Source: Amphimedon queenslandica (Eukaryota > Porifera > Demospongiae > Haplosclerida > Niphatidae). From it: DNA of 33,744 nucleotides. Of the stretch, positions 1 through 11,557 are shown piece after piece (position 1 is the first letter of the stretch; every line of letters begins with the position of its first letter). A model generated the notes under the pieces. The model was given only the letters and a program-made list of their open reading frames with translations, did no database searches and had not been told where the DNA came from. Location of the stretch: assembly GCF_000090795.2 (NCBI RefSeq), contig NW_003546397.1, positions 138,673-172,416 on the forward strand. The letters run 5' to 3'. Both the position numbers and the translations under genes were made by a program.

Positions 1-457
1 GTATCGATCTTACCTTCCCCTGCTATCTATATTTATTATTTGAGGCTTAGTCAACCATTGATTTCAACGCGGAAGGAAAGCAGTGAAACTCTGCCTGCAT
101 GGATTATTGGTCTGTGAATTGATCTGAAGTTTTCTTCACTCAGGAGACTCACAATTGTTCCGACTTTGTACCCGCTGTCCGTTCCCGCGGGCCACTGGAC
201 CTAGGCCAGACTTTATTGCAAGCTTTATTGACAGTTGACTTTCAGCTTATAATACCTGTACAATAATGTTGTTTCTTATATTTTATTTTAAGAGATTTTT
301 GCTGTCAACCCACAGGGCTACAAATAAAACCACAGGGAGTGTTACAAATGAAAGCTGTGTTACATCACGTTTGTAACCACAGGCGGTGCCTTTGATACGC
401 CCACTCACTATTTACTTAAATTTATGATCGTCGATTCCCTGTTAGGTCATTTATTCA
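1..457. other. Left flank without a recognisable gene
   Basis: I see no convincing coding region. A short inverted repeat, GTTACAAA at 341-348 and TTTGTAAC at 370-377, lies beside two CCACAGG motifs upstream of the remnant that starts at 458. This could be promoter-like or the end of an old repeat, but nothing decides it. Confidence 0.3.
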
Positions 458-992
458 GTGAAGCTTACTCTGAATCCAACAAGGAAATCAGACTATCACA
501 TTGAAAAATTGCCTTCTATGGTGAGATTTAAATCATTTCCTCATTTAAAAGAGTCTCTTCAGCAAATATTTGTTGAAAAACTAAGCCACCGCCATGAGAT
601 AGTACATGACTATGTTGAGCCTGGCCATAGGTTAATAAGGGTCGTTAGGACTGGATCAAGCATAGTGATAACTTCAGCAATTGTTTAAAGCCTTTAAAGG
701 AAGGAAGGAGATAATCCTTTCATGTCATCCTGCTACCACTGAGAAAAACAAGCAGAAAAATGATGATGAATTTGTGTCTACTATGTGAGCTAAATGTGCT
801 GCAAGGAATGAAGAAGCAATGGATAAAGTAAAGATACTTGTACACCAGTTGCAAGAAATGCAAGGGAGCCATTTCACTGCTGAAAAGTATAATGTTAGGG
901 CTCAGCTAATTCCGTTGAAGAAACGTAAGTCACATTTTGATCCTCAAGATATACCTTTTATTCGAGGACAAAACAAGGAGTGTATCTACTGA
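458..992 (+). pseudogene. Broken coding remnant of an unidentified, probably multicopy family
   Basis: An ORF at 458-688 (76 codons from ATG) is followed by coding-like sequence in other frames. A piece reading KGRKEIILSCHP lies near 695-735, and a lysine- and glutamine-rich stretch in frame from 789 to a TGA at 990-992 has a TGA just upstream at 786-788. The order (a HEIVHDYVEPGH-like segment, a GRKEIIL segment, then a charged helical tail) reminds me of a family I have seen repeatedly in sponge gene models, but I cannot name a domain. At least one frameshift near 680 and one in-frame stop argue for a dead copy, unless introns explain them. No function is assigned. Confidence 0.35.
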
Positions 993-2227
993 ATTTCAAC
1001 CGACACCGTTCTTCAAAAAGAATTTGCACTCTGACTCATTAAACCAATTAGGGAAAGGTAGTGACCTTTATAAAAAGGGAAATATTGACAAAAAACTGTA
1101 AGATAGGTTACAAAATGATATTGTGGGACGTGGATATGTGCTAGTTGCAGCATGTATTTTGTATGTGATTATTAATTGTGACCACTATGAGTTATCCATT
1201 GAGTACTTTGATTCTTTCCTATGCTATTGAAGGCATGCTGAATGACTGCCAGGGATCTGTCAGCTGTTACAGTAGTTCATCTCGCTGCTTAAGGTAATTA
1301 CCCTTGCCACGCGTAGGCAAGGGTATATAAATCTATTTTTCAGTGTTTGTGTAAGCGACTAATCTGAACAAGAGGCTCTTGCTCTCAGGATAAAAACTCT
1401 AGAGACTCAAAACTAGTTCTTTTGCATTTATTAGACTGTTCACTTTCATTTTAAGAGGTTTTTACTCACTTTTTTAGGTTGCAAAAGCTGGAAAAGTCGA
1501 AGTAAAGAGCGCTCAACTGGGTAACTTTTTTGTTACAGCAGTGGCAGAGTTTGTTGTGCCACCATAAGAAAGGTAGCATCATTTCATTCAAAACTTATGT
1601 GGAGATTTTCTTACTTCTCTTTCTGTGGTATGATATGACAGTGTAAAAACTGTCCTATGTCAAATACGGCCTCTTGAATTTCAGTAGAAAAGGCAGCCAT
1701 TATCCTGAAACTGCCTTAGAGTAGAAACAAGTCTGCAAGGAACTAGTAGCGCCTACTAAATGTGTCAAAAGTGCTTTTACAACTTAGAAAACCTCAAGCT
1801 TTTGAGGGCTTAACTGTGTATGTGTAGCCATGTTGGCACTTGAAACCAGTCAATCTACATTTATACAATAATAATTAGTCTATTATTAGCCACACCTTTC
1901 ATCAATCATCAAAATAAATCTATTGCTTGTTTGGCAAGGGTATGCACTTTTAGTGCTTTTCATTTTTGATATAACTAAATGCCTCTTTAGGGTTTGTAAT
2001 TGGGAATATATGGAGTAAGGTGTAGTATTAATATGCCAATAGATGATAGGAGGTCTTGTTTTTCTTGAACATGATGGACAATGCAGTTGTCCATGATTAA
2101 TACTGATTGCAGTGTGGAGATATTAAATGACTGATAGTCTCATAGATACTCACACCTTACTAATATTTGACACTTTGATGATGACATAACATCACACTAC
2201 TCATGATTACATCATACATATACATGA
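993..2227. other. Non-coding stretch with a hairpin
   Basis: No gene-like reading frame is visible. It holds a strong hairpin (1299-1325) and a second copy of one hairpin arm at 1933-1942. The right part (about 2110-2227) could belong to the LTR or leader of the gypsy element that follows, but I could not find a matching second LTR. Confidence 0.3.
1299..1325. repeat. Perfect 10-bp inverted repeat (hairpin)
   Basis: TACCCTTGCC (1299-1308) and GGCAAGGGTA (1316-1325) are perfect reverse complements around a 7-base loop. The right arm recurs as GGCAAGGGTA at 1933-1942. The pair could be the ends of a small element or a simple cruciform. No terminator role is expected in this eukaryotic context. 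Confidence 0.6.
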
Positions 2228-2237
2228 TATAAATAGG
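2228..2237 (+). promoter_or_regulatory. Possible TATA box upstream of gypsy gag
   Basis: TATAAATAGG lies about 55 bp before the first ATG of the gag remnant (2292). A TATA box in the U3 region of an LTR would fit, but LTR borders and a primer-binding site were not identified, so this is only positional inference. Confidence 0.25.
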
Positions 2238-2291
2238 TTGTGTAAGAGTTGTCAATATTACTTTTTGAATGGTCATTGATTACAATACTAC

Positions 2292-3465
2292 ATGATGGCA
2301 GCGCAGGTGATGACCTAAGCAAAGGCTGAAATCTGCCTTCCAGCTCCAGATCCCTTTAATTTTAAGACTCACAATGATTGGCTTCAGTGGTCCGAGAGGT
2401 TTGAAAAATTCTGGGTAGCCTCTGGTCTCGATAAGGTCTCAGAGGAGAAGCAGACTAACACCCTACACTACTGTATGAAAGAGGATGCAGAAGTAGTCAT
2501 GGACTCCACAAACCATTCAGTCGGTCACAAAAAGGTCATTGCAACAGTCCTTCAGAAATTCGAGTTTTTTTTAAGTTTGATGCAATGTAATCTATGAAAG
2601 ATCTAGATTCAACCGTTGCTCCCAGATGGAAGAGGAAACTATGGAGCAGTTCATAATAGAGCTCTATCGGTTGGCAGACAACTGCAACTATCAGGGCTTT
2701 AGAGACAAGATGATAAGAGACAGGCTTATGGTTGGAATACGAGACCAGCGGGTGTCAGAGCATATGCAGTTTCATGTGACTCTGGACCTAGAGAAAGCCA
2801 AGAAGATGGTTCGCCAGCAGGAGGCTGTAACAGATCAATCTTGAGACCTCACTGATAGTAAACCAGGCTTTGACTTGATGTCTGCCAAAGAAGAACAAAC
2901 CTAGCAAGCCCAAGACAGGAGGACGATTGCAAAAACGACAGGCCCAGGGCCGCAAGAGAAATTGTACGCGATGCAGTAGAGTAGCTGAGAAAAGACAGCA
3001 AAAACGTCTAGCAAAGGATTCGATCTGTCACAATTGTTACAGGAAAGAACACTACAGTCAACAATGCTTCTATCGCAAAGACAATCATAAATGAGAAATG
3101 TCAGACGTCAGTGAGCAGAATCTGAACGGTGTATATTTGGACACTCTGATTTCAAGAAGCAATGGAATGACATGGCAGGCAACTATTCAATTAGAATGAA
3201 AACAAATTGCAATTAAAGCTGACTATGGAGCAGAAGCTACTACCATCTCTCAAGACACTTTAAAGGCTTCAGCAATGGATCAATAGTTCCTATCCCTTCA
3301 CAGAAATCACTTAGAGGTCCTGCTGGTTAAGCACTCCCGGTATTACTGCAGGAAAACTTTCCTACAATGACGACAACACCAAACAAACCATTTATGTTCC
3401 CAAATCCCTGACTAACCATTTGGGTCTCCCTACAATCACTGCTCTAAAGCTAGCCAGTCTTATTA
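2292..3465 (+). pseudogene. Ty3/gypsy retrotransposon gag-protease fragment, decayed
   Basis: Capsid-like text starts after the tandem ATGs at 2292 and 2295 and includes PFNFKTHNDWLQWSERFEKF. After a frameshift near 2575 it continues into an open segment at 2626-2844 with TMEQFIIELYRLADNC and a KKMVRQQEAV tail typical of Ty3/gypsy Gag. A CX2CX4HX4C zinc knuckle lies at 3026-3067 (CHNCYRKEHYSQQC). A retropepsin-like segment near 3207-3250 reads ADYGAE where active proteases have D-T/S-G-A, so the Thr/Ser of the catalytic triplet is Tyr here. There is an in-frame TAA eight codons after the second start, and further shifts follow. Coding similarity stops at about 3465, where the inverted-arm element begins. 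In gypsy elements Gag packages the RNA and the protease matures the polyprotein; this copy cannot do so. Whether the RT fragment at 18.5 kb belongs to the same family is unknown. Confidence 0.75.
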
Positions 3466-3469
3466 TAAA

Positions 3470-3641
3470 AAAAAAATTTCTATTAAATAAATAAAGTAGG
3501 GTTTTCAAAAAATAAAAGAAACAAGGGGGTTGAGTTCAACCATAATAATAATTAATAGTTCAATTGATAATAATAAACGTCAATTAATACAAAAATAATT
3601 TATTCATAAAAATAATACAAAAATTTCAAACCCTACTTTGC
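3470..3641 (+). repeat. Left inverted arm of the foldback element
   Basis: It starts in an A-run followed by TATTAAATAAATAAAGTAGGG and ends CAAACCCTACTTTG. It matches the reverse complement of 4018-4190 with scattered substitutions and a few small indels. Confidence 0.8.
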
Positions 3642-4017
3642 TGAAAATGATGATAGGCAGACGACAATATAAATAGAATTTAAATAATAATTATGCCTCT
3701 GTACCTATTGATTGCTCTACTACATTACTATGGTGTAAATTTTCTTGATAAATATATATAAGACTTTTCAGCTAGTATTGATTGAATAAATTATTGTCAT
3801 CACAATTAAAAAATCTAAATTATGGATAATTATTTGGCTATTGCATTCTTTAAGTTTTGTGATTCAGTAAAATATCAAAAAATAAAAACATTAATGCATG
3901 TTAAAATATTAATGTAATTGGACTCACCACGCTTGTGTAAGTTGGAACTAAGAAGTTTGGTTTTCATTCTGTCACTAAAATTTGTCATTCTAAAAGAGCA
4001 ATACTCCATAAAATTCT

Positions 4018-4190
4018 GCAAAGTAGGGTTTGAAATTTTTATTTAATTTTTATGAATAAATTATTTTTGTATGAATTAACGTTTATTATTATTACTTGAA
4101 CTATTAATTATTTTTATGGTTGAACTCAACCACCTTGTTTCTTTTAATTTTTGACAACCCTACTTTTTTTATTTAATAAAAATTTTTTTA
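4018..4190 (-). repeat. Right inverted arm of the foldback element
   Basis: It starts GCAAAGTAGGGTTTGAAA and ends CCCTACTTTTTTTATTTAAT plus a T-run. It is the inverted counterpart of 3470-3641. Confidence 0.8.
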
Positions 4191-4595
4191 TTTACTTGTT
4201 TCCATACTTTTTAATAAATTTTATTAACTAATAATCCTTTTTATTGATAATTATAATTTTATCCTTAAGTATCAGTTCATTACTGGTAGAAAAGAATTTT
4301 GGAATGAGAACAATGTGAGTCTACTGCAATATAGAAACAGTCGTCATACAATCATTATTTTTGAATTTTTGAATCATTAATTATATTCATAGCTTAGCTC
4401 ATAATTTATTATTCATTATAGACAATTACTAAGATCTATTTCCTTTTCTGAAACTATTTAAGTTTACCTTCAGCTTTAGTTGCCAATTTTCCGCTTCCAT
4501 CCCTCAAACTTTTTCTGCAGTGGTTTTCTGGCGAAAAAGCAGCAAGTCAGTTCAGTTACAAACTTACATTACAGAGCTATCATTGTTTTCCGTTT
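4191..4595. other. AT-rich spacer, likely upstream region of the proline-rich ORF
   Basis: This stretch runs from the right arm of the foldback element to the ATG at 4596. No coding region is visible. It could hold the promoter and 5' UTR of the small ORF, but I cannot point to a specific element. Confidence 0.3.
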
Positions 4596-4922
4596 ATGGA
4601 TTATGATGAACATCATGGAGGTCCTTCTCCTCCACCACCACTAGTAGATGGAGGGTCTCCACCACCACCTCCAGGAGGCCCGCCACTACCACCACCTCCT
4701 GGAGGCCCGCCACCACAACCACCAGATGATGCTGGTCCTCCACGTCCTCCACCACCACCACCACCAATTCCTCTGCCACCTCCAGTAGCTGGAAGTCATC
4801 CACCAGTTGCTGGAGGTCCTCTGTCACTTCCCCCTGCTGCTCCAGCACTTTATCCAGCTGGAGATGTTGCTGCTCTGCAAAGGCAGACAAATTGTCAGAT
4901 GGCAACTTTGCCAATTGAATAG
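4596..4922 (+). CDS. Small proline-rich protein, function unknown
   Basis: A 108-codon uninterrupted ORF starts MDYDEHHGG and ends with a short non-proline tail (QTNCQMATLPIE). Residues about 9-80 are mostly proline and glycine, with repeated PPPPGGPP blocks and polyproline runs of 4-7 residues of the kind that bind SH3, WW, EVH1 or profilin partners. No signal peptide or membrane segment is visible. Nine bases after the stop, a GTAAGAT donor at 4930 and a TTTTACTATAG acceptor ending at 5002 could define a 73-bp intron in the 3' UTR. If the splice is real, the sequence after it contains a short RG-rich open stretch (RGRGRGRR) in one frame. The ORF could also be a fortuitous open frame in a CCN repeat. 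The antisense frame is open only because of the same repeat. Confidence 0.45.
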   Translation: MDYDEHHGGPSPPPPLVDGGSPPPPPGGPPLPPPPGGPPPQPPDDAGPPRPPPPPPPIPLPPPVAGSHPPVAGGPLSLPPAAPALYPAGDVAALQRQTNCQMATLPIE

Positions 4923-5310
4923 ACAAATTGTAAGATTATTTTAGCTATGACCTGCAGTTTATATAGATACCAATTAATCATCTCTCTATTTCATTTTACT
5001 ATAGTACAACAATCTTCTGAGAGCCAGGCCAAGAGGCAGGGGCAGGGGCAGGAGGAATAATAACACCATAAAGAACTAATATTTTTATTAGACTTATATG
5101 TACATCTAAAAAGTTAACTCTTTAAATATTAAAAACTTTAATAAAGTCGAATATCTTTAAGCGTAAAGCCAAAACAGAAATCATAAAACAATGCTTAAAA
5201 TTAGTGTGTTTGTTCAACAACGTCAAACAATTCAATAGTTAAGCTTCAATATTCCTACAATACAAATACATGTGATATACATTACTAAATTATATTAACG
5301 AGTAAAGCAA
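4923..5310. other. Possible 3' UTR, then AT-rich non-coding DNA
   Basis: It includes the candidate 73-bp intron (4930-5002) and a purine-rich repeat AGGGGCAGGGGCAGGAGG at 5037-5054. The rest, to the start of the duplicated unit, is AT-rich with no coding region that I can support. Confidence 0.3.
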
Positions 5311-6660
5311 ATACTTACCGTGGCCAAAGTTGATCAGATAATCAATATTAATCATCAAAAAGATTTATAGCCTTGGATCATAATCTATAACACAATAATA
5401 AAACACTGGAATCTCACAAGTCACAACATTCTACATGTATCTTACTACATATTCCATTGCTAAGACAATGACAATGTGAAACATACATGAATGCAGGTGG
5501 TGACTGGTGCCCCCTGCAGTGTGGTACAACAACTCATCAAGGAACTATAACAAAGCATAATGTTACGATGATGATTATTGTCACAGAAATTAATTTACTT
5601 ACCACAATCCAAATTAAACAATAGCCTTAGACATTCACTATACTATGAAAGTATTACATTACACCTTATTGCTGAATCATTAAATCATTTGCAGCTGTAA
5701 ATACATGTAAAGCAAAGTAAAATAGAAACATAAACAGCAAGCAATACACATTAATAAACCACATTAATACATTCCAATGTGTAAACAATTGTTGTTTTGT
5801 TAATGAGAACATGCATGCACACAACAAAAGATGCATTGGCAAGCATTCATTTATATTGAGAAAAGAAAGTACTTACTGTGGCCATAATTATAATGATGTA
5901 ATAATCAAATGAATATACAGTATGTAACCTAGAATCATAACCTATAACAAAATACATAAGACATCTCACAATGTTACTACATATTCCATCGCTACGACTG
6001 TGACAATGCGAAACCTATGCAGCTGGAAAATGGCGCCTCATGCAGTGTGATACAACTACCGATCAAAGAGCTGCAACAAAACATTAAGTTACATTTAATA
6101 AAGAAATTAATTTAGTTACAACAATTTAAATCCAGAACTGCCTTTCATTATATTGCACATTCCAACATCAAGCAATGAAAGTATTGTTGAATCAGCAAAT
6201 CATTTCCAGCTGTAATTACCTCTAAAGCATAGTAATAGAAACGTATCAAAAGCAAGCAATGTAAACTCACAGGCTAATAATAACAATAGTACAAACAGTA
6301 ATGGTGAACAAACTTTATTACCATTCACATCAAACCTCAATATTTAATACCACAATATCGTCCTTGTGCCACGCAAAAAGTATGAATGTGAATACTAACT
6401 AATAATGATAATGGTAGCATCTACAATGTTTCCGATTGGATTATACATGTATGTGCATGCATGCATGTATTTTAGACACAACATTGCTTACTAATGCTAT
6501 CCTAAGTTACGATACTTTCATGACCTACTTAATATAAAATAACACTGTACATGAACAATTTTCAATGTGCAAACAATATTTTTATTGTTAATGAGAACAT
6601 GAACATGTTACAACAATCATCAATAAAAGATGCGCAACATCAGCTGGCAAGCATTTAATG
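5311..6660. repeat. Divergent tandem duplication of a roughly 560-bp unit
   Basis: Unit A (5311-5870) and unit B (5871 to about 6660) share the same order of landmarks: TTAC(C/T)GTGGCC at the start, TACTACATATTCCAT(T/C)GCTA, TGACAATG(T/C)GAAAC, TGCAGTGTG(G/A)TACAAC, AGAAATTAATTTA, ATGAAAGTATT, AATCAT(T)TGCAGCTGTAA or its variant, and an end reading TTAATGAGAACATG ... AAGATGC. Unit B carries about 230 bp of extra sequence near 6290-6550. On the minus strand each unit starts an intron-like GTAAGT (5318 and 5876) directly after GGCCAC, and each has a pyrimidine-poor AG acceptor-like site near 5548 or 6073. The unit may be a duplicated exon or RNA gene, or just a repeat. Confidence 0.65.
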
Positions 6661-6817
6661 TGCGTACAGCATTGATGGCAGCATCATTCAAATGTGCAAC
6701 ATCAGCCGGCATGCATTAACTTAATAATGCGCACAGCATTGATGGCAGCATTATGTGCAACATCAGCTGGCAAGCATTTACATATATGTAATGCGCACAG
6801 CATTGATTTCAGCATTA
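6631..6817. repeat. Tandem repeat, three copies of about 62 bp
   Basis: Three units start at 6631, 6693 and 6754. Each contains GCAACATCAGC(T/C)GGCA(A/T)GCATT and then GCGCACAGCATTGAT with TCAGCATT or GGCAGCAT. The array begins where unit B of the larger duplication ends, so it looks like local amplification of that unit's terminus. A short ORF over it (6694-6879) is a by-product of the repeat. Confidence 0.8.
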
Positions 6818-7346
6818 ACATGCATGATGATCTTTATTATATGTACAGAATCACTACTTCAATAATACTACATGTATAATAACATCTTTTAATGTTACTC
6901 AAAAATTTGTCTTGTCAGGATTTCAAAATTTTTCAGCAGAGGCCTGATCTATAAGTACCTGTTATTTGTAATAAACATGTAGTACAAGCCACAAACAAGA
7001 TCCAGAGTTGATAATGATAGCTTCCTCCCTTCCTAACCCTCTGTCCTACATAAATGATTGTCACACAAATTTGAATCAATGCTCAACTCTAATGAACTGT
7101 AAACCTCTTTCACACCCTCTCCCTTTCCATTATAGTAACAAGTAATCAATATTTACTGTCATTTGTTATGCCTTGATTAATCTCACTTCCTGAATGCCGT
7201 TAGATCTCTTCATACTGAGTAATTCTGGGTGGATATGCACCAATGGTTTTCAGACACACTCACACATCGCACATGGTTAAACAACCAATGTTTTTAAGAT
7301 GATGGACCTCCCATACACCATACCCACTTCCATTAACAATCAATGC
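6818..7346. other. Non-coding; expected to hold the Helitron 3' end
   Basis: The minus-strand Helitron reading frame ends at 7347, so its 3' terminus (a hairpin followed by CTRR) should lie in or near this stretch. I looked for YYAG preceded by a hairpin on the plus strand and found no convincing pair. Nothing else was recognised. Confidence 0.3.
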
Positions 7347-7899
7347 TTAAGAAATGTTAATAGATTTAACTGCTTGGAAATGATTAGTACCAACATGCTT
7401 CAAATACAAAGCAGGTGTATTAGTATCACAAGGAATGTCATATAACTCCTGGGTACCATATCTAGCCCAGCCAACAAAAGCAGGAGTAAGTGAATATGAA
7501 TATATGGTTGTACCTAATATTGTAGATAATGTAATAATCTCTGTCTCAGTAGCCCACACATAATTTCTATACGTTTTGGACATATGTAATTATATATGCT
7601 TGAATATCTGGTTGCACTTAACGTACTATTAAACAATTCTTCTTCAAAGTTTGGCATATTACTAACAATTGCTTTACGTGATTTGTATTCCTGAGAATTG
7701 ACCCAGTAATGAGATATGAAAGGGCATAAAATAAACAGTTCCCATCACCAGAAACATCAAGAGTACTATTAGGAACTCTTTCATCTGACAGTGGTGTTGT
7801 TGGACTACGAGGTAAGATTGTAGTAGCTGTGACAAATTTGAGATTTAAAATCTCATACCACCGTCTTTGAAATTCTTCATTACCCAGGGTAATAAACAT
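7347..7899 (-). pseudogene. OTU-type cysteine protease domain of the Helitron
   Basis: The catalytic Cys box reads VSGDGNCLFYALSYLITGS (D-G-N-C with the nucleophilic Cys). After a frameshift between about 7620 and 7585, the second half reads WATETEIITLSTILG, then an aromatic-rich core, and a catalytic-His segment HVGTNHFQAV near the end at about 7370. This is the OTU layout (Cys near the N-terminus, His near the C-terminus). OTU domains remove ubiquitin or act as self-processing proteases. In Helitrons they are a frequent passenger of unclear role. It lies downstream of the helicase and the repeat linker. The frameshift splits it, so no complete domain would be made from one frame. Confidence 0.8.
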
Positions 7900-8202
7900 A
7901 ATTCCTTTGTGTCCTTCTCACCATATCTGGGTTGGGAGGCTCTTCATAAGTAAAGATGACATCATCTTTCTTTGGATTACTTGTCTTTAATTTAATGCTT
8001 GAGAGTTTTATTGATACAATCAGACTACTACTACAATGGTCATTTTTTACAACACACTTGGTATTATCATCTTTTGGTTTACATTTAAAGTTTGAGAGTT
8101 TTATAGATACAATGAGACTACTACAACTATCATCGTCTTTGACATTAAATTTGGTTTTTAAGTCTTTCAAATTAATTGAAACAATTAAATTATCATCTTT
8201 TC

Positions 8203-8215
<13 letters not shown>
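7900..8215 (-). pseudogene. Repeat linker between Helitron helicase and OTU domain
   Basis: A basic, hydrophilic stretch has three diverged copies of a module of roughly 28-36 residues. The copies start LIVSINLKDLK, LIVSIKLSNFK and LIVSIKLSSIK and are separated by acidic KDDD, KDDN or KKDD text. On the plus strand the last two copies are visible as TTTGAGAGTTTTATAGATAC and CTTGAGAGTTTTATTGATAC. The linker joins the helicase tail through a frameshift near 8215 and runs into the OTU domain through the segment EEPPNPDMVRR. No enzymatic motif is seen. Confidence 0.65.
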
Positions 8216-10297
<2,082 letters not shown>

Positions 10298-10388
10298 AAG
10301 ATTAAATTTTCTATGGTTTGGAAGGACTGGTTTTGATTAAAGTTTGTATCCCCTTTCTCCATTTTCTCCTATTTTATCAAATTTGAAA

Positions 10389-11538
10389 TTAGCAACAGAT
10401 TCGTAGAGATAAATCTTCCATGTCATTTGGTCTTGTTGGATAAAAGTCTTCAATAGCACTAGGATTAAAAATGTCTTTTGAAGATCTATCCATTTTAGTT
10501 AAATATGAATAGTTTTTGATTTTTCTGCTCCTCTTATGATGCAAGTACACATTAACATACTGTACGGTAACTGATTTCATTTATAAACCAATTGCTAGCT
10601 TCATATAGTCCTACTTCTTTGGCTCCACGTAATTTTTGTCCGATTTTCCAAAGCCTGCTGTATATGTTGTCACAGCTGCTGACTTCATCCCATAAGTCCT
10701 GTGCATTACTCTTTTCTGTTTTAGTGACATATCCAGTCACATACTATGTTAAGGAAAGACTCCTCTCTGCTATGTATTGCAAGTCCATATTTGCATGCCA
10801 CAATTTCAACTGTAAAGGATTGTAGTCGTTGACTCGAACTTCTTTTTCATTTTGTTTGAGATAATACATTTTATTGCATGATTTCAAGCTATTTTCAATA
10901 TCATTGATGCAAATACTATCTCGTACTGGTCTAGGAAAATCAAATTGGCATCTAGATACATAGGTCTCGCCAACTTTAATATTTCGCTTGCAGTATTTGT
11001 TGCACTTGTGCATTTGGTATTTTGTTACCAAAAAATTTATATCAGGCAGCGTATTACTATCTGGTATATGGCAGGTAACTCTATCTTGTATGAAGGAACA
11101 GACTTGTTCTGGACGATCGATACTGACAACAGGAGTATTTTCAATCCATAGGACGAAGTAATAATGAGGCGCGCCACACATTTGACATTCTTTTTTAACA
11201 TAATATTGCTCTACTTTGCCTACAACACCTCTCTGGTGAATGACTATGTTAAAGAAATCCTTTATTTTGTATGAAAATTGTCGCGATACTGAAACAGGGT
11301 CCTCAGTACATAATCTAGAAATACTATATGATTGTGGTGCATTATTCACTTTTCTTAAATATTGTGCTATATCAGCTGAATCGTATTCAGCACAGCTTAG
11401 TGTTAGGAAAAGTGTTGGTGAGCCATACTCAGCAATCATTGCTTTGACTTCACCTTTCACGCGGAACCAATATTGATTTGTGCCCCTTATTGGAGCCAAC
11501 ATGGTACTTAAATTGCCTTCAAATTCTTCATCTAACAA
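10389..11538 (-). pseudogene. Helitron Rep (HUH) nuclease domain, inactivated
   Basis: It starts with LSTMLAPIRGTNQYWFRVKG and carries GSPTLFLTLSCAEYDS. The HUH region reads GAPHYYFVLWI, where active Helitrons have GxPHxHxxLW, so the second metal-binding His is Tyr (codon 11158-11160). Downstream are HKCNKYCKRNI and CQFDFPRPVRD. The nuclease tyrosine pair is preserved as YVTGYVTKTEKS (Y-X3-Y, around 10745-10710), but a TAG at 10746-10748 directly precedes it and ends the long frame. A further shift near 10570 leads to the final segment (10580-10389) with MDRSSKDIFNPSA. The domain would nick and rejoin the element's ends. Confidence 0.9.
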
Positions 11539-11557
11539 CGTTGCCCCTTGATGTTTT

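Larger units (their letters stand above)
3470..4190. mobile_element. Non-autonomous element made of two long inverted arms
   Basis: About 170 bp at 3470-3641 reappears in reverse complement at 4018-4190, around a 376-bp unique centre (3642-4017). Each arm is itself bordered by an inverted motif: AAAGTAGGGTTT at one end and AAACCCTACTTTG at the other. It can therefore be read as one foldback/MITE of about 720 bp with long terminal inverted repeats, or as two copies of a roughly 150-bp palindromic MITE in opposite orientation. Both arms are very AT-rich, and no transposase lies in the centre. Target duplications could not be fixed in the A/T-rich flanks. The left border coincides with the end of gypsy coding similarity. 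Confidence 0.75.

Noticed and set aside
4594..4926. Minus-strand ORF of 110 codons over the proline-rich gene
   Set aside because: It is valine- and glutamate-rich because CCN codons read backwards; the plus frame is the more sensible one.
6694..6879. 61-codon ORF with a hydrophobic middle
   Set aside because: It is generated by the 62-bp tandem repeat; its sequence follows the repeat unit.
10945..11476. Plus-strand ORFs of 68 and 78 codons
   Set aside because: They are antisense to the Helitron Rep domain with no domain of their own.
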